Source: Macrocybe gigantea (lineage: Eukaryota > Basidiomycota > Agaricomycetes > Agaricales > Callistosporiaceae). Taken from it: DNA of 64,000 nucleotides. Numbering within the stretch: the first letter of the stretch is position 1; every line of letters begins with the position of its first letter. The notes beneath the pieces were generated by a model. That model had not been told where the DNA came from. It made no database searches and saw only the letters and a program-made list of their open reading frames with translations. The position numbers were made by a program, and so were the translations under genes. Of the stretch, positions 30,815-41,237 are shown in pieces. The stretch spans positions 248,001 to 312,000 of the forward strand of contig SJRY01000253.1 in NCBI GenBank assembly GCA_011319805.1, written 5' to 3'.

Positions 30815-32198
30815 GACGCCTCGGGCGACTTTTCCATTTCCATCCTCAACAGCATCCAGAATGCGAGCACAGCGGCCAAGGTCATATCCGTACAACCGAA
30901 ACCGCGGCAACCCTTCGACTACGTGAAATTGTCCGAGTTCACAGGCCGTCAGCTGTCTGTGGCGACTCCCCTGTACCTCGCGACGTTGGGCGGCGCTGGG
31001 GTCGTTCGCGCCCAAGAAGAGCTTTGATGCGCTGTTTGTCGGCCTAGGCCGGCGGGGACGAACCTGGGCGTACGGAACGATCATCACGATGTGGGAACTC
31101 TGAACGCCGAGGACATCGATCGACCGATTGTTGAAGTTCATGTTTCCTGAGATGACAGGAACATTACGCGGGTGTACATCGTGTACATCCCTCCCTTTCT
31201 CACTTCCGATCCCAGTCGGGGGAGCGCCTAGCAATGATGGAAAGGGCCCTACGTCGAGCCCCGATGAGCCAGCACCAACCGCCGCCCCTTCGAAACCGGC
31301 GAACAATGGCGGCGGCATCATACTCCCTGTTACTTCGGGCGTGTTGGGTATAACCTCAGTCCTGACAAACGTCCTTCCTTTGCCTACGGGTCTGTCCTCC
31401 ATCGTGAGCAGTGTGCTTTCGCCTGTCATCTGCAGAAGACGAGGGATCCACGCCTGTCGCAGGTGGTGAAGTTCGTCCCGATCTACGGAGCCAAGTTATC
31501 TTACATTGACTATCCATACAGGCACTCAAGAGAAGACGACAAGTTCTAATATAGCAGCTAATATCCCTTCTGAGCGTCGCCAGCGGAAACCGAGAAGCCC
31601 GAAAGTGAAGTTGCCCCGCAACCTAAGGACACCGACGATAAAAGTGAGCACCCAGCTTTTCGCGTTATTCTTGCTTTTGATTCCCAAAATCGTCAACGAA
31701 GCTTTGAAGGTAGTGGACGTCCGAACCACTGTGGCTCCGCGACCGACGATCGGACCAGCATCCTCAATTTCGCGCAATGTTGAACACTCAGAGCCAGCAA
31801 CCGCCATACAGATATCAACCTCTGCGGCTTCCTCAGGTTCTACTGTTTTGGTGGAACCCACCTCGGCTCCGAGCACCGCCGTGACTGCAACAAACGTGGG
31901 CTCTTTGACGAGCAGTTCTACGGATCCTCTGCCGAGCACCTCCGTCGTGTCCGACCTTCCCTCAGACAGCTCGCTCATTGTACCGCAACCAAGCTCAAGC
32001 CCAGTTGGAGGTGGTCCAGGACTCATCGGTCTCCCGCTCCCAACGATCCTTCCGACCATCCTCCCTTCGGTGGTATTGCCGTTACCTTCTTTGCCCCTTC
32101 CTGAACTTCCTCCATCTATTCTTCCTATTTCCAAGGCCGCCTCATTCGAGGAACCCGACACTACAGATGATAGCGCGCATACCTTGCTTGAGAGATGA
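30815..32198 (+). pseudogene. Probable decayed gene(s), one part Ser/Thr/Pro-rich
   Basis: From 30,815 a protein-like frame reads DFSISILNSIQNASTAAKVI, VSVQPKPRQPFDYVKLSEFT and LYLATLGGAGVVRAQEEL, then stops at 31,027. Further protein-like pieces (GTNLGVRNDHHDVGTLNAED, DDRNITRVYIVYIPP, VVKFVPIYGAKLSYIDY) appear in other frames up to about 31,540. An open frame at 31,506-32,198 encodes a mucin-like chain rich in Ser, Thr and Pro with a hydrophobic span LFALFLLLIPKI. The broken frames point to one or two dead genes; I do not recognise the families. Confidence 0.4.
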
Positions 32199-32820
32199 CT
32201 CCGATGCACTGTCAGCTGAAAGACGGAGGACAGCTCACTACGAGAAGGTGACCGACCACGCATTCGTCCTCTTCACGCACAAGGGGCACCTCTTTGCCCT
32301 TCTCCCACTCCACACCGTCCAGTTTGAGGATTCTGCGGATCACATGGCATATGATGTGCGCCCACATGTCAAGTTCCATCCAAGCCTGCCCACAATGTCA
32401 TGTTGCCCAAGTAGCACCGCGTAGCTCGTGCTAGCGCATGGCGAGAGCCAGCCTGTGCATGCGCCATATGGGATCGGGTGATGGTACACGTGCGTCACGG
32501 CCACCGGAGCAGGGGAGAAATGATATAGACAAGTCCAGGTTTAGTTGTGCGTTTGCGGTGTCTGTTTGCCAGGGCAGAGACAGGTGCAAGCGACTTGCGG
32601 CGAGGTGCTCGCCTAGAGATTCAAACACGATGTCCGGAAGGTCGTAAGTGGAGCTCAGGAGACTGGCAACAACGCCACCGAGCCCGACCAGCCAGACGTC
32701 CGCAGGCAAAAGCTTACGCACATTTTGAGGGTAGAATTCAAAGCTTCTTCAGCACGAACAATTATCAGCAAATGTCCTAACAGGTGCTGCATTCTACAGG
32801 CAGACCCAGGCCTACTCCAA
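32199..32820. other. Stretch before the right outer arm
   Basis: A possible exon-like frame occurs near 32,210-32,370 (VTDHAFVLFTHKGHLFALLP). Otherwise nothing is recognisable. The last 45 bases before 32,820 are a decayed match to 1,784-1,830. Confidence 0.4.
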
Positions 32821-34029
32821 TTCAAATCTCCTCCAGTCGGCGGCATCGTTTCTGGACGCTCAATCTCTTTTTTTCCTGCCAATGCCCTCCATTCCTGTAG
32901 CATATTGCATCCGTCACGTCGTCGTCGAAGACATGCATTGTGATAAATGCATGTCCCTTGCGAAAGCCCCTCCAAGTCCAATGTTTCAGCGGTTCCTTCC
33001 AGGATTTGTGAAGTGCTCCCCTGCCAACAGCATTAGCGAAAGAAAAAAAGAAGAAAACGAATACGGCGCAGATGAAGCCGTCTCACATCAAGACCCAATG
33101 AAACTTGAATCTCCCTAACCATCGCAAAGTTTTTGGTTCCAATGCTGCCAATGCCTCCCTGAACGCGTTCGCAGCGCGCCTGCGTTCCTGGCTCTTTGGG
33201 GACGACTCAACGAGATAAAGGAGTGGTGCGACGATGGGGACTGAAGGCGACATTTTTTCGACGCGAGCGATGGACAACGAGGTGCGACAGTTGGGATCTG
33301 ACAAACGAGGATGGGATACTGGAGCTCAGGATTGAAGGTGAGAGGCTGTTGCGAGCGGCGTCGAAGTTTACGCGCGAACGTTGTTGCATACAACACGTCA
33401 ACACGTTACGGGCTGCCGCGAGAACTCATGAGCTCCTGTGGTGTCGATAAACAGGTCACTCATCCAGGTCGCTCAAAGAATGCTGCAGGACTATTTTCAC
33501 CCTTCCCAAATCTACTCCCACCGTTTTTCTTTCGCTGTCTTGATTTTATGGTCTTCCCTGGTGAAGACTGGACAGTGGACGCTCTGTCGACGCTTTGCAT
33601 CTGCTCATCGTACGCTCATCGTACGATCCATTTCAGTTCTACCGAAACTATCATTTTCGGTATTTCATTTCAGTATGACAAAATTGGAATCCGACTTTTT
33701 TGTTTTCCTACCAATCGAAATTTCTACCGTATTTATTAGATTTCGTATGAATTTATAACAAGTTTAATTCATGCTTTTCAGCTGAACCGAAAACTGAGTC
33801 TAATCGGAAAAATTAACAAATGATTTCTGAAACATTGATTTTTCGTATTTAAGGTTCATTTTCGTGAAGTCCGAAAACAATTCTTATATTACAGATTTCG
33901 CCATACTTTTCAGCGGATCCGAAATTTTCTATTTCATTATTAATATTAGTTCAACTAATTTGTGTCCGGAAACTATATAATTAAGTGAAGTTTTCAGATC
34001 ATCTGAAAACGTGAACTTTCCGGTGTGAA
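32821..34029 (-). repeat. Right arm of the 1.2-kb outer inverted repeat
   Basis: Reverse complement of 576-1,783 at near identity, including the subterminal motif cluster and the 21-bp palindrome (33,990-34,010). The match stops after CCGGTGTGAA at 34,029. Host sequence resumes and the next gene starts at 34,237. Confidence 0.9.
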
Positions 34030-34236
34030 TATCGAAGGACGTTCCGAAGATCACTGTATCATTGTAACTTGACCTATAGCGTAACCCCAATGATCACTGG
34101 ATACATGCCAGTCATCACGGAATCAGCTGCCAGCTGCCCACAGCATTGTTGGCAACGTTTGTTTGGCAAAAGAGCCTGTGCAGACCTCTAAAAAGAAGGA
34201 TGGTCGTTAATTCCACAAACGCCTTACAATTCCAGC
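34030..34236. other. Right insertion flank and promoter of the next gene
   Basis: About 207 bases with no open frame. No short direct repeat matching the sequence just left of 576 is visible, so no target-site duplication can be claimed. Confidence 0.5.
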
Positions 34237-35386
34237 ATGGCATCCCCGGCCCACTTTCCGTTTCCTCCGAATCCTACGACGCCATTAGCACTGTTACCAC
34301 CAGAACTCGCATGCCAGTTTGAAATATCAAGATATATTGTCGCAGTTACTCTTGGAGTACATCCGACTGATCTTGCCTTTCCAACTGTAAAAAGATTGCT
34401 GAAGTTTCTTTCATGTGTAGATATGTATATGCGATGTCTTTTCAAATCTACAGAATGACTTCAAGCTGGTCTTTGAGCGCGGCATCCGGTCCCCCTCGTG
34501 ATATATTTCTTTTCAAGGTTGGTCCAAGTCCTACTCCCCACCTTTCTAAATACATTTCCTTTCCAACGCAGGGTCACAACGTTGGCCCTTGTCGTGGCGA
34601 ACTTTGTATTTCAAGGTCCTCTTCTTTTTGTTCAACACTCTCGTTCGCTCTTCTCACCGAACTATATTGCCCCGTCCAGTCGCACCTGTCCCTCACTGCG
34701 AACCACTCCTACTGGCAATCAAAATATGCTGCATTGGATCCGTCTCTGCAACTTCACTGTTATTCTGTCTTCGCGTCAGGGCGATGTTCTTCGGCGATAA
34801 AGCCATTCGCCTCTTCTTTGGCCTCTTCTGGTTAGTCGTCACTGTCATGTCCACGGCAAGTCCTGCAGCTACCTCCGGCACCCATATCGGAGACACGAAA
34901 CAGTGCATCAATAACAGGATAGACGCCCGTTCTTTATGTGCTATTATCCCTTCCCTTGCCTTCGATAGTGCTGTATTGCTCGCGACGTCGTACCGCATCC
35001 TTTCTTATGACATGGTCGAAGACTCGATCTGTGCTCGGTTTAGAGTATTCTTTGGCAGGAGCGATTCAACTCCTCGGCTGTTTCGAATACTGTTACGCAG
35101 CGGCCAATACTATTACCTGTGCGTGTGCATTCTCCCTCGATCGTTTCGACCATATTGACAACGTGTAAACAGGGTAGCTGTCTGCGCGAACATCGCCATT
35201 GTGGTGATGTTGGAGATAAGGAGCTTCTCTGACGTCTATCGTGGAATGATCATAGTGCCGGCCTTGGCTATCACGAACATCATGGCGTGCATTGTGTTCC
35301 GAAAGCTCATGTTCGGTGACATTACAGATGATGGCAACACGGACAAAATCACCAGCCATTGGCATTCAGAGTCCCTCCCGGACTAG
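34237..35386 (+). CDS. Uncharacterised multi-pass membrane protein (Agaricomycete serpentine family)
   Basis: Start at 34,237 (MASPAHFPFPPNPTTPLALL), stop after HWHSESLPD at 35,386, with about four introns. The exons give a chain of hydrophobic helices: QFEISRYIVAVTLG; DFKLVFERGI...VIYFFSR; VTTLALVVANFVFQ; LLAIKICCIGSVSATSLLFC; AIRLFFGLFWLVVTVMSTA; SLCAIIPSLAFDSAVLLATS; and VAVCANIAIVVML. About seven segments are expected, with cytosolic basic loops. This pattern matches large families of unnamed seven-helix proteins in mushroom genomes as I recall; ligand and role are unknown. It is the first host gene to the right of the accessory block. Confidence 0.7.
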
Positions 35387-35540
35387 ACGGCAGCCTTCCG
35401 ACGACTTTCAGCCTGACCGACTATAGGGCTGATGGAGAATGACGGCAACGTAGGCTAATTTCTCTTTACGACGTGAGATTTAATGCGTTGATCATGATCT
35501 GAAAGCAGATTAGGAGCTCGGTTCTTGTATTGATTGAAAT

Positions 35541-36403
35541 AACTCTGTTAGTGGGTGTAGCACAAAAGTATGCTCTATAAACACTGTCCGACGTGCCACG
35601 GCTCTTAATATATGAAGAGGCAATAGATGCCAAAACTTTCGTCTCGGCATAGCTAGAACCCGCGACCTTTAGGGTGCATGCCAGCCCGTTCAGGACGGCT
35701 GCTCCGTTACCTGGCATCGATAAATGACTTGCGAGAGACATCAGCACAGATGTCGACTGCGCTCTTGTCAGTGCTGGCGTTGAGCGACGTCGCCCGTGAC
35801 TTTTATCTCTACCCTGTTCGTTGTCCCTTGGACTTGGGAAAGATTTTTCACCGAACCTTCGACGCCAGAAATATAGAAGTTCGCAATAGGCTCGAAAGAG
35901 AATGTTCCCGTTCCCACCGAGGCAAAATCATACAAAGGCGCGACTGATACTGATATCAAAATGCTAAAATCAAGCACTGGACGAAGCCAACTGACCTCCG
36001 TGGGTGACGGTGACGCTCCCTCGGGCCGGAATTAGGGTAAATACAGTATTGTCGACATCATTCAAAGAAACGGACAACTAGACATCCCGTAGTTGAGTGT
36101 ACCGCCATGAAACTAAGAGAAATAATGAAGAACCTTGATATCCGTAAAGGGAACGTGTTTGCCATCTTTAACGACGGTGAAAGACTGGGTAGGGAGCTTG
36201 GAATCTAGAATGGTTCCATAGTTGAGGATCCTGAGGGTCTCGGAGCCCGTATTTTTGACAGTCGCAGTCAGCTTCAGGTCGGCGATGGAATCAACACTTC
36301 CAGAGGGCGCAGTAAGTTCAACAACGGCACCGTCAAATCTCTTATAAGGACCGGCCAGTGCGACTGTCGCCAGACCGAGGACAATGAAGGATGAGAAGAG
36401 CAT
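35541..36403 (-). pseudogene. Truncated M35 (deuterolysin / Lys-endopeptidase) metalloprotease
   Basis: Start at 36,403 with a clear signal peptide (MLFSSFIVLGLATVALA). The propeptide-like domain follows: VVELTAPSGSVDSIADLKLT, VKNTGSETLRILNYGTILDS, then after introns YDFASVGTGTFSFEPIANFY and, near 35,640, SYAETKVLASIASSYIKSRG. These are the N-terminal domain and the beginning of the mature enzyme of secreted fungal M35 proteases. The frame ends near 35,541. The zinc-binding HExxH and GTxD motifs that should follow are absent, because only about 150 bases remain before the neighbouring convergent gene. It cannot be an active protease. The signal peptide and reading frame otherwise look well preserved. 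Confidence 0.7.
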
Positions 36404-36465
36404 ATTTAAAGAGAAGTTGCGGAGACAGATAGACCTCGGCGAGGACTGCCTGAGGATGAAGCTGG

Positions 36466-36473
36466 TTTTTATA
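36466..36473 (-). promoter_or_regulatory. TATA box of the M35 gene
   Basis: TATAAAAA on the minus strand, 63 bases upstream of the ATG at 36,403, a usual distance for a highly expressed secreted-protein gene. Confidence 0.6.
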
Positions 36474-37614
36474 TCTCAATCGAAGTATGCCACTAGACGC
36501 CACAGTGCCTCAGGCGCCGTTGGACATCGGGTTGGCTAAAGGTGGCGTTACTTCGCAAGAGATGCAGGCGAAGGCCTGTTGAATACAAATCGGGGAAGCT
36601 GTTCAACGCGATGAAGGGCGAAGATAGAGCGGCGGGTAAATCGTATGCACAGACATATTCAAAACGATATTTGTTGGCAGTGCACCGGAGACTAGCGACA
36701 GCGATGGTGCTGTATAATATAGAGTTGGAATGATTTCATCAGGATGACTCTATGTCAACTCGCCGTAGCCAATTCAACAGTCCAAAAGACGCGCGATGGT
36801 CTGCACTGATCGAGCAGTGAGGCGCGCAGGGCATATGGCTAACCAATGGTGGATTCGTCGAATTGCAGACAGACGCATTACGATCACGTGAGGAGTCGAA
36901 TATAGGGCGAGATAATCAGCTTCAGTTAAGTGAGACGTTGGTACGGCACCGCAGTGCAAGCCTAGATCCGAAGACACGTCACGATGTGAAAGTAGCCAAG
37001 TCGTGACAGCTGGCTCGACGTGGCAGGCCATCAGCAGTATCAAAGAAAAGATTGCGCGTTCTTGGTTGGATGAAATATCGGCCGGCAGTTGCAACAGGCT
37101 TGTGGCCGTCCGCGAAGTGCGATCCACGTGCCAATACAAAAAGGCATATGACGAAGGACCGTCTAACTGGGTTCATGATATGTTGCATTGTGATTTTGAT
37201 ACCACATGGTTTGCGGGCGGACAGTCTGAGAAGTAGTCTAGTCCGAGAAAATTAAGTCGAGACGGGGATATGATTGGCCAAATGGAGCACCGAGGTAAGA
37301 GAGCCAAGATCGGATAATCGGCGTCGTACATTGCTTCGATCAGCAATGCGCATCGCATCCTGGGCATCTGCGCGTCAGGCTCAGACAAGAAATTATCCTG
37401 ATCATCGGTATTGCACGGAAGGGCGATAATCGAACTAAACAGTAGTAAAGTCGAAGGCAGAATTCAAACTGATCATCAGGATCAAAACTAAGACCACTAA
37501 ATTCAGACTAACCTCGACGCCAACATGCGATCTACACGCAGCTTGGCAAGCTTCGCTTACTAAAAGGTCGTGTTCTCTCAAGGACAGCTGAATGGGGAGA
37601 AACAGATCGAGCGG
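36474..37614. other. Intergenic, no gene supported
   Basis: About 1.1 kb with a 121-codon minus-strand frame at 36,774-37,139 and shorter ones. Composition and lack of any recognisable motif do not support a gene. No repeat is seen. Confidence 0.4.
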
Positions 37615-39237
37615 CTACATAATCCTCGATTTCTTCCTGCCAGGGCCGTGCGCGCCGTTACCACCAGTTCCTTGACCATATGGTCCGCCGCCACTTAGGC
37701 TGGCAAAGCTCGCCGAGCTGCCGGGTTTCGAGTGCGACTGACCAAAAGCTGCGTTGTGCCCACCATGTCCGCCTTGATGCGACGTGTTGGGAGCAGGAAC
37801 GGGTAACATCGACGCCGCCTCATCTTGGGTAATACGTCTGTGAGGGGGTATCTGATGAGCTGGGACGGTTTGAAATACACTAGTTCAAAAACAGATACGG
37901 CAGAGAAAGTAGAGATAAGCAAAGAGACAGTATTCGGGCATAGATAGCGATAACGCACTTTCGCGTTGGCTTGGGGTCTTCTTGGAACCACGGGTGCTGA
38001 AGTGCATTTTGGGCTGTCAGTCTACTATCGGGGTTATATGCGAACAGCTGCTTAAGCAGATCATAGCCAAGCTGAGTCCGAATCCGCGATTGACACCAAT
38101 CCTGGAGGCGATTCGAGAAGCTGTGTAACGGTCGTTCCGGTGAGAAGCCTTCCGATGAGAATCTGCGAAGGAATACTCGCTGGTCCAAGCGTTTCATGTT
38201 CTGATATTCCGGCATGTCCACAAGCGCGGGCCATTCTTTCTCTGAAAGGAAAAAGCATGAATGCTGGTTTCCGCAGCATGTCCACACAGCTTCACGAGAC
38301 GTACCATCTGGCGTGCCCAATACTTCGAAGATTTTTATGAGTTGATCACGTTGAAACGGGACATTCTTCTTCGAATCGAGCTTGGCCTCTTCTCCTTTAA
38401 AAATGGGCCTCAGACTAGCCAATTCAGCCATAACGCATCCGACTGCCCAGCAATCGATAGCTTTATTATAATGCTTGGCACCCATGAGAAGTTCCGGCGC
38501 GCGGTACCATATGGTGACGACTACCTTGTCTCCAGCGAAAAGTGGTTGAAGAGGTTGGTAGATGAGGCGAGCCAGACCGAGATCGCCGATTTTCACGACT
38601 CCGCTGGAGGTTATGAGAATGTTCGCCGGCTTCAGATCGCGATGAAGGATGTGGCTTGAGTGGAGGTAGAGAAGGCCGTTCAAAAGTTGATAGATGAGAG
38701 ACTTGAGGAATGCTGTTGACAGAGGCGTTCTAAGAGTTTGAGAGTGGTGATGTATGACTTGCTAATGGCAACAAAAATGAAGTTTTGTTGAGCGGGAGGA
38801 GGAAGTGGCATACCAAGAAATCATGCTCTGCATAATCAAAAACCATGTATATTGACTTGTCCTCTAGGATTACTTCTTTCAAAGCGACTATGTTTTCGTG
38901 ATCTATCTCACGGTTCAACTGTCAGCAGAAAGTCAGATATTTGCAGAGAACAGACGAGACAGAAGGGGCAACGTACCGCCATTTCGCGAATCGCACTTTG
39001 GCTAATGCCCGTATATGTGGCCACATCGCCTTCTTTGTCAGGCTTGAACTTCTTGATTGCGTGTAACTTGCCCTCATCCTCTAGACTTTGAGCCTTGTAA
39101 ACTCTCCCGTATGTTCCAGAGGAAATGAAACCGAGAATGGTATATCGTGCTTTGACTGGTCGGTGAGCTTCGTCGCGCTTCGCTCTATAATAGCGCATTG
39201 GATCATGCTGAAAGCTTGACCAGTCGTCCAACATCAT
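37615..39237 (-). CDS. SSN3: Mediator kinase CDK8/Ssn3 (Srb10)
   Basis: Cyclin-dependent kinase of the Mediator CDK8 module, which with cyclin C phosphorylates transcription factors and the polymerase II tail. Start at 39,237 (MMLDDWSSFQ). Visible: glycine loop ISSGTYGRVYKA, catalytic lysine AIKKF, the helix-C SQSAIREMA replacing PSTAIRE, LNREIDHENIVALKEVI, catalytic loop HRDLKPANILI, KIGDLGLARL in place of DFG as in this subfamily, VVTIWYRAPELLMG, and the C-lobe ending HPWFQEDPKP. The tail is Gly/Ser/His-rich and ends RKKSRIM. Introns lie near 38,920-38,978, 38,735-38,815, 38,240-38,310 and 37,810-37,960. The start is divergent from CHS5, with about 205 bases between the ATGs. Confidence 0.9.
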
Positions 39238-39442
39238 AAGGGTATCTGAAAAGCAAAAATTAATGACAATTCAGCGCAGAATCATCCTCGGTTTCTAACG
39301 TCCATGGGACGAGACCGGTTGCTGTGGCTTGAGGCAGAGGGCAACTGTGGGAAATATTTGCCTTTTCTCCGTTTGTACCTGTCCTTTACCCAGTTTACAG
39401 CTCGACATTTGGTTGCCAGCGTCGACGGCGTAGGACTTCAAT

Positions 39443-41073
39443 ATGCATCCAGCAAAGTCTCCGGAAAGCTTCACTTTCACGGTCGGGAAGCTGGGTAAGT
39501 TCTGACTGAAGCTTGTTCAGGCGAATTCTGACCGCAATCGATCGCCAGATGCCGGAATGGCGGTAGGCATTCAGAATCATCGATCCAAGCAAGGACTACG
39601 GATGCTGACCTGATTCTGCTATATTCAGATCCTACTAGGGGAGCGCGCTCATCTGATAGAGTTCCCTTCCATCCTCCTTCCGCCAGGCGTGACGGCCGGA
39701 TCTATCGTCAACATTGCCGTTCACCAAAATCACACAGAAGAGAAACGACGCGACGCGGAGTTCTGGGAGCTGCAAGAACAGATATTGCAGGAATTTGGGA
39801 TGGAGAGTCCGGAGCCACCAAATCTCACGGTATGGAACCTATCGGATTTGTTCGTTGCATGCAAGACCTGAAGCTCATACGTCGCAGTTGCGGAATGTCA
39901 CTCAAACGTCCGTTACGCTCGAGTGGCCGCCGATTACGCTGGCTACGGCCAAACTTCGTTCTTTGGATATCTACAGAAATGGCCAAAGACTGGCCTCTAT
40001 ACCCTCCCCCATAACCAATACCTCCACGAAACTCTCAGGGCTGGAGCTCAACACAGAATACACCTTCCAACTAGTCCTTCGCACGACTGCGGGGACATAC
40101 CCTTCGAACGTTCTTCGAGTCCGAACGCATACGATGACAGACACGTCTGGCATTTGCGTCTGCTTTGGCAACGTTCAGGATCCTGTGCTGCTCGAAAATG
40201 CGAAAATGGCGCTTAGGGAGATGAAAGCGAAATGGAGCGACAAGATCCAGATTGATACAACGCACTTTGTTTGCACAACGCCCGCTGCGACGCCGACTGG
40301 TGCGCAGGCCAGCGGCAGCGCGAGCAACGCTCCAGGGGTGGAATACCAACGCGCTCTTCAGCTCAGCATACCCATTGTACAACCGCATTGGATTCTAGCA
40401 TGCCATTCTGAGAAGAAGTAAGATCAATTGGCACTCCGTTGTATGACATACGTTTGCTAAGTGTCAAATTGTCGCTGCTAGGATGATCCCAATCGCGTCG
40501 TTCTATCTGGGCGCCACAACTCCGACGCATTCCGCAACGTTTGCTAGACCACAGTCCATGTCGCAAGCCTCAATCAATCGCACTGCGTCTGGTTCCCCTC
40601 CCACGCAGCCGCGGTCGCCCACTAATCGTGCGTCGATGCCTCCCCCATCGCGCTCGGCAGGCACGCCGCCAGTTACATCGCCCTTCGTGAATCAGCCAGC
40701 AAGCCCCGAAAACCAGCGGAAGCCTCCGCTCGGGCCTACACCCGAGGAACCGGCTGAGGACAACGACACGGAGGAAGTGCAGCTCGAAAGGGCGGCTTCA
40801 GACCCAAAGACGCCCAAGGGTACGATGAACCGCGATTTCAAGTTCCCGTCGCCATCTTCTTCTCCTGTCGTTCCACATGCCTCTGTCAAGGAGCATAAGT
40901 CACCCCCGGCCCAGTTGGATGAGCAGGCCTCTAGTGGACCGCAGCCTACCGTCATCACGCCATCAAGTATCGAAGTTCCACCGCCACCGCCCGTTGAGAA
41001 AGAGCGGTCTGGTAGTTTGTCGATTGATGAAGCAGAGGATGATGTGGGTGATACCGTGGATATCCCACTTTAG
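39443..41073 (+). CDS. CHS5: Exomer scaffold protein Chs5 (FN3-BRCT)
   Basis: Chs5 organises the exomer coat that carries chitin synthase from the trans-Golgi to the cell surface. Start at 39,443 (MHPAKSPESFTFTVGKL). Short exons give the N-terminal dimerisation segment with LIEFPSILLPPGVTAGSIV. The fibronectin type III domain follows (NVTQTSVTLEWPPITLATAK, RVRTHTMTDTSGI), then the BRCT domain (ICVCFGNVQDPVLLENAK through QPHWILACHSEKK and IPIASFYLGA). The remaining 190 residues are a Pro/Ser/Glu-rich disordered tail ending DTVDIPL. Five exons, with introns of about 45-65 bases. The family order FN3-BRCT is complete. Confidence 0.92.
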
Positions 41074-41237
41074 GCTTGATAGTAATCATTAATTTTCGAC
41101 TTTCTCTGTATTTATTTTCCTTTTCTTCATGCAATTTCTGCGAGTCTGGTCACGGGATTTGGAGGAGCGTGACCAGAAGCTGGTCGCCTATTCCGCCGTT
41201 GCTCAGCAATTTACATGCTCTCCATGTCCCGCCGACC

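Noticed and set aside
560..34045. TTCGA just outside both ends as a target-site duplication
   Set aside because: On the right side it appears as the reverse complement, so it extends the inverted repeat rather than being a direct repeat; no direct duplication could be found.
36774..37139. 121-codon minus-strand frame as a retroelement RNase H remnant (TEADYLALYS)
   Set aside because: The similarity to the copia-type TEAEY.AL motif is too short, and nothing around it supports a retroelement.
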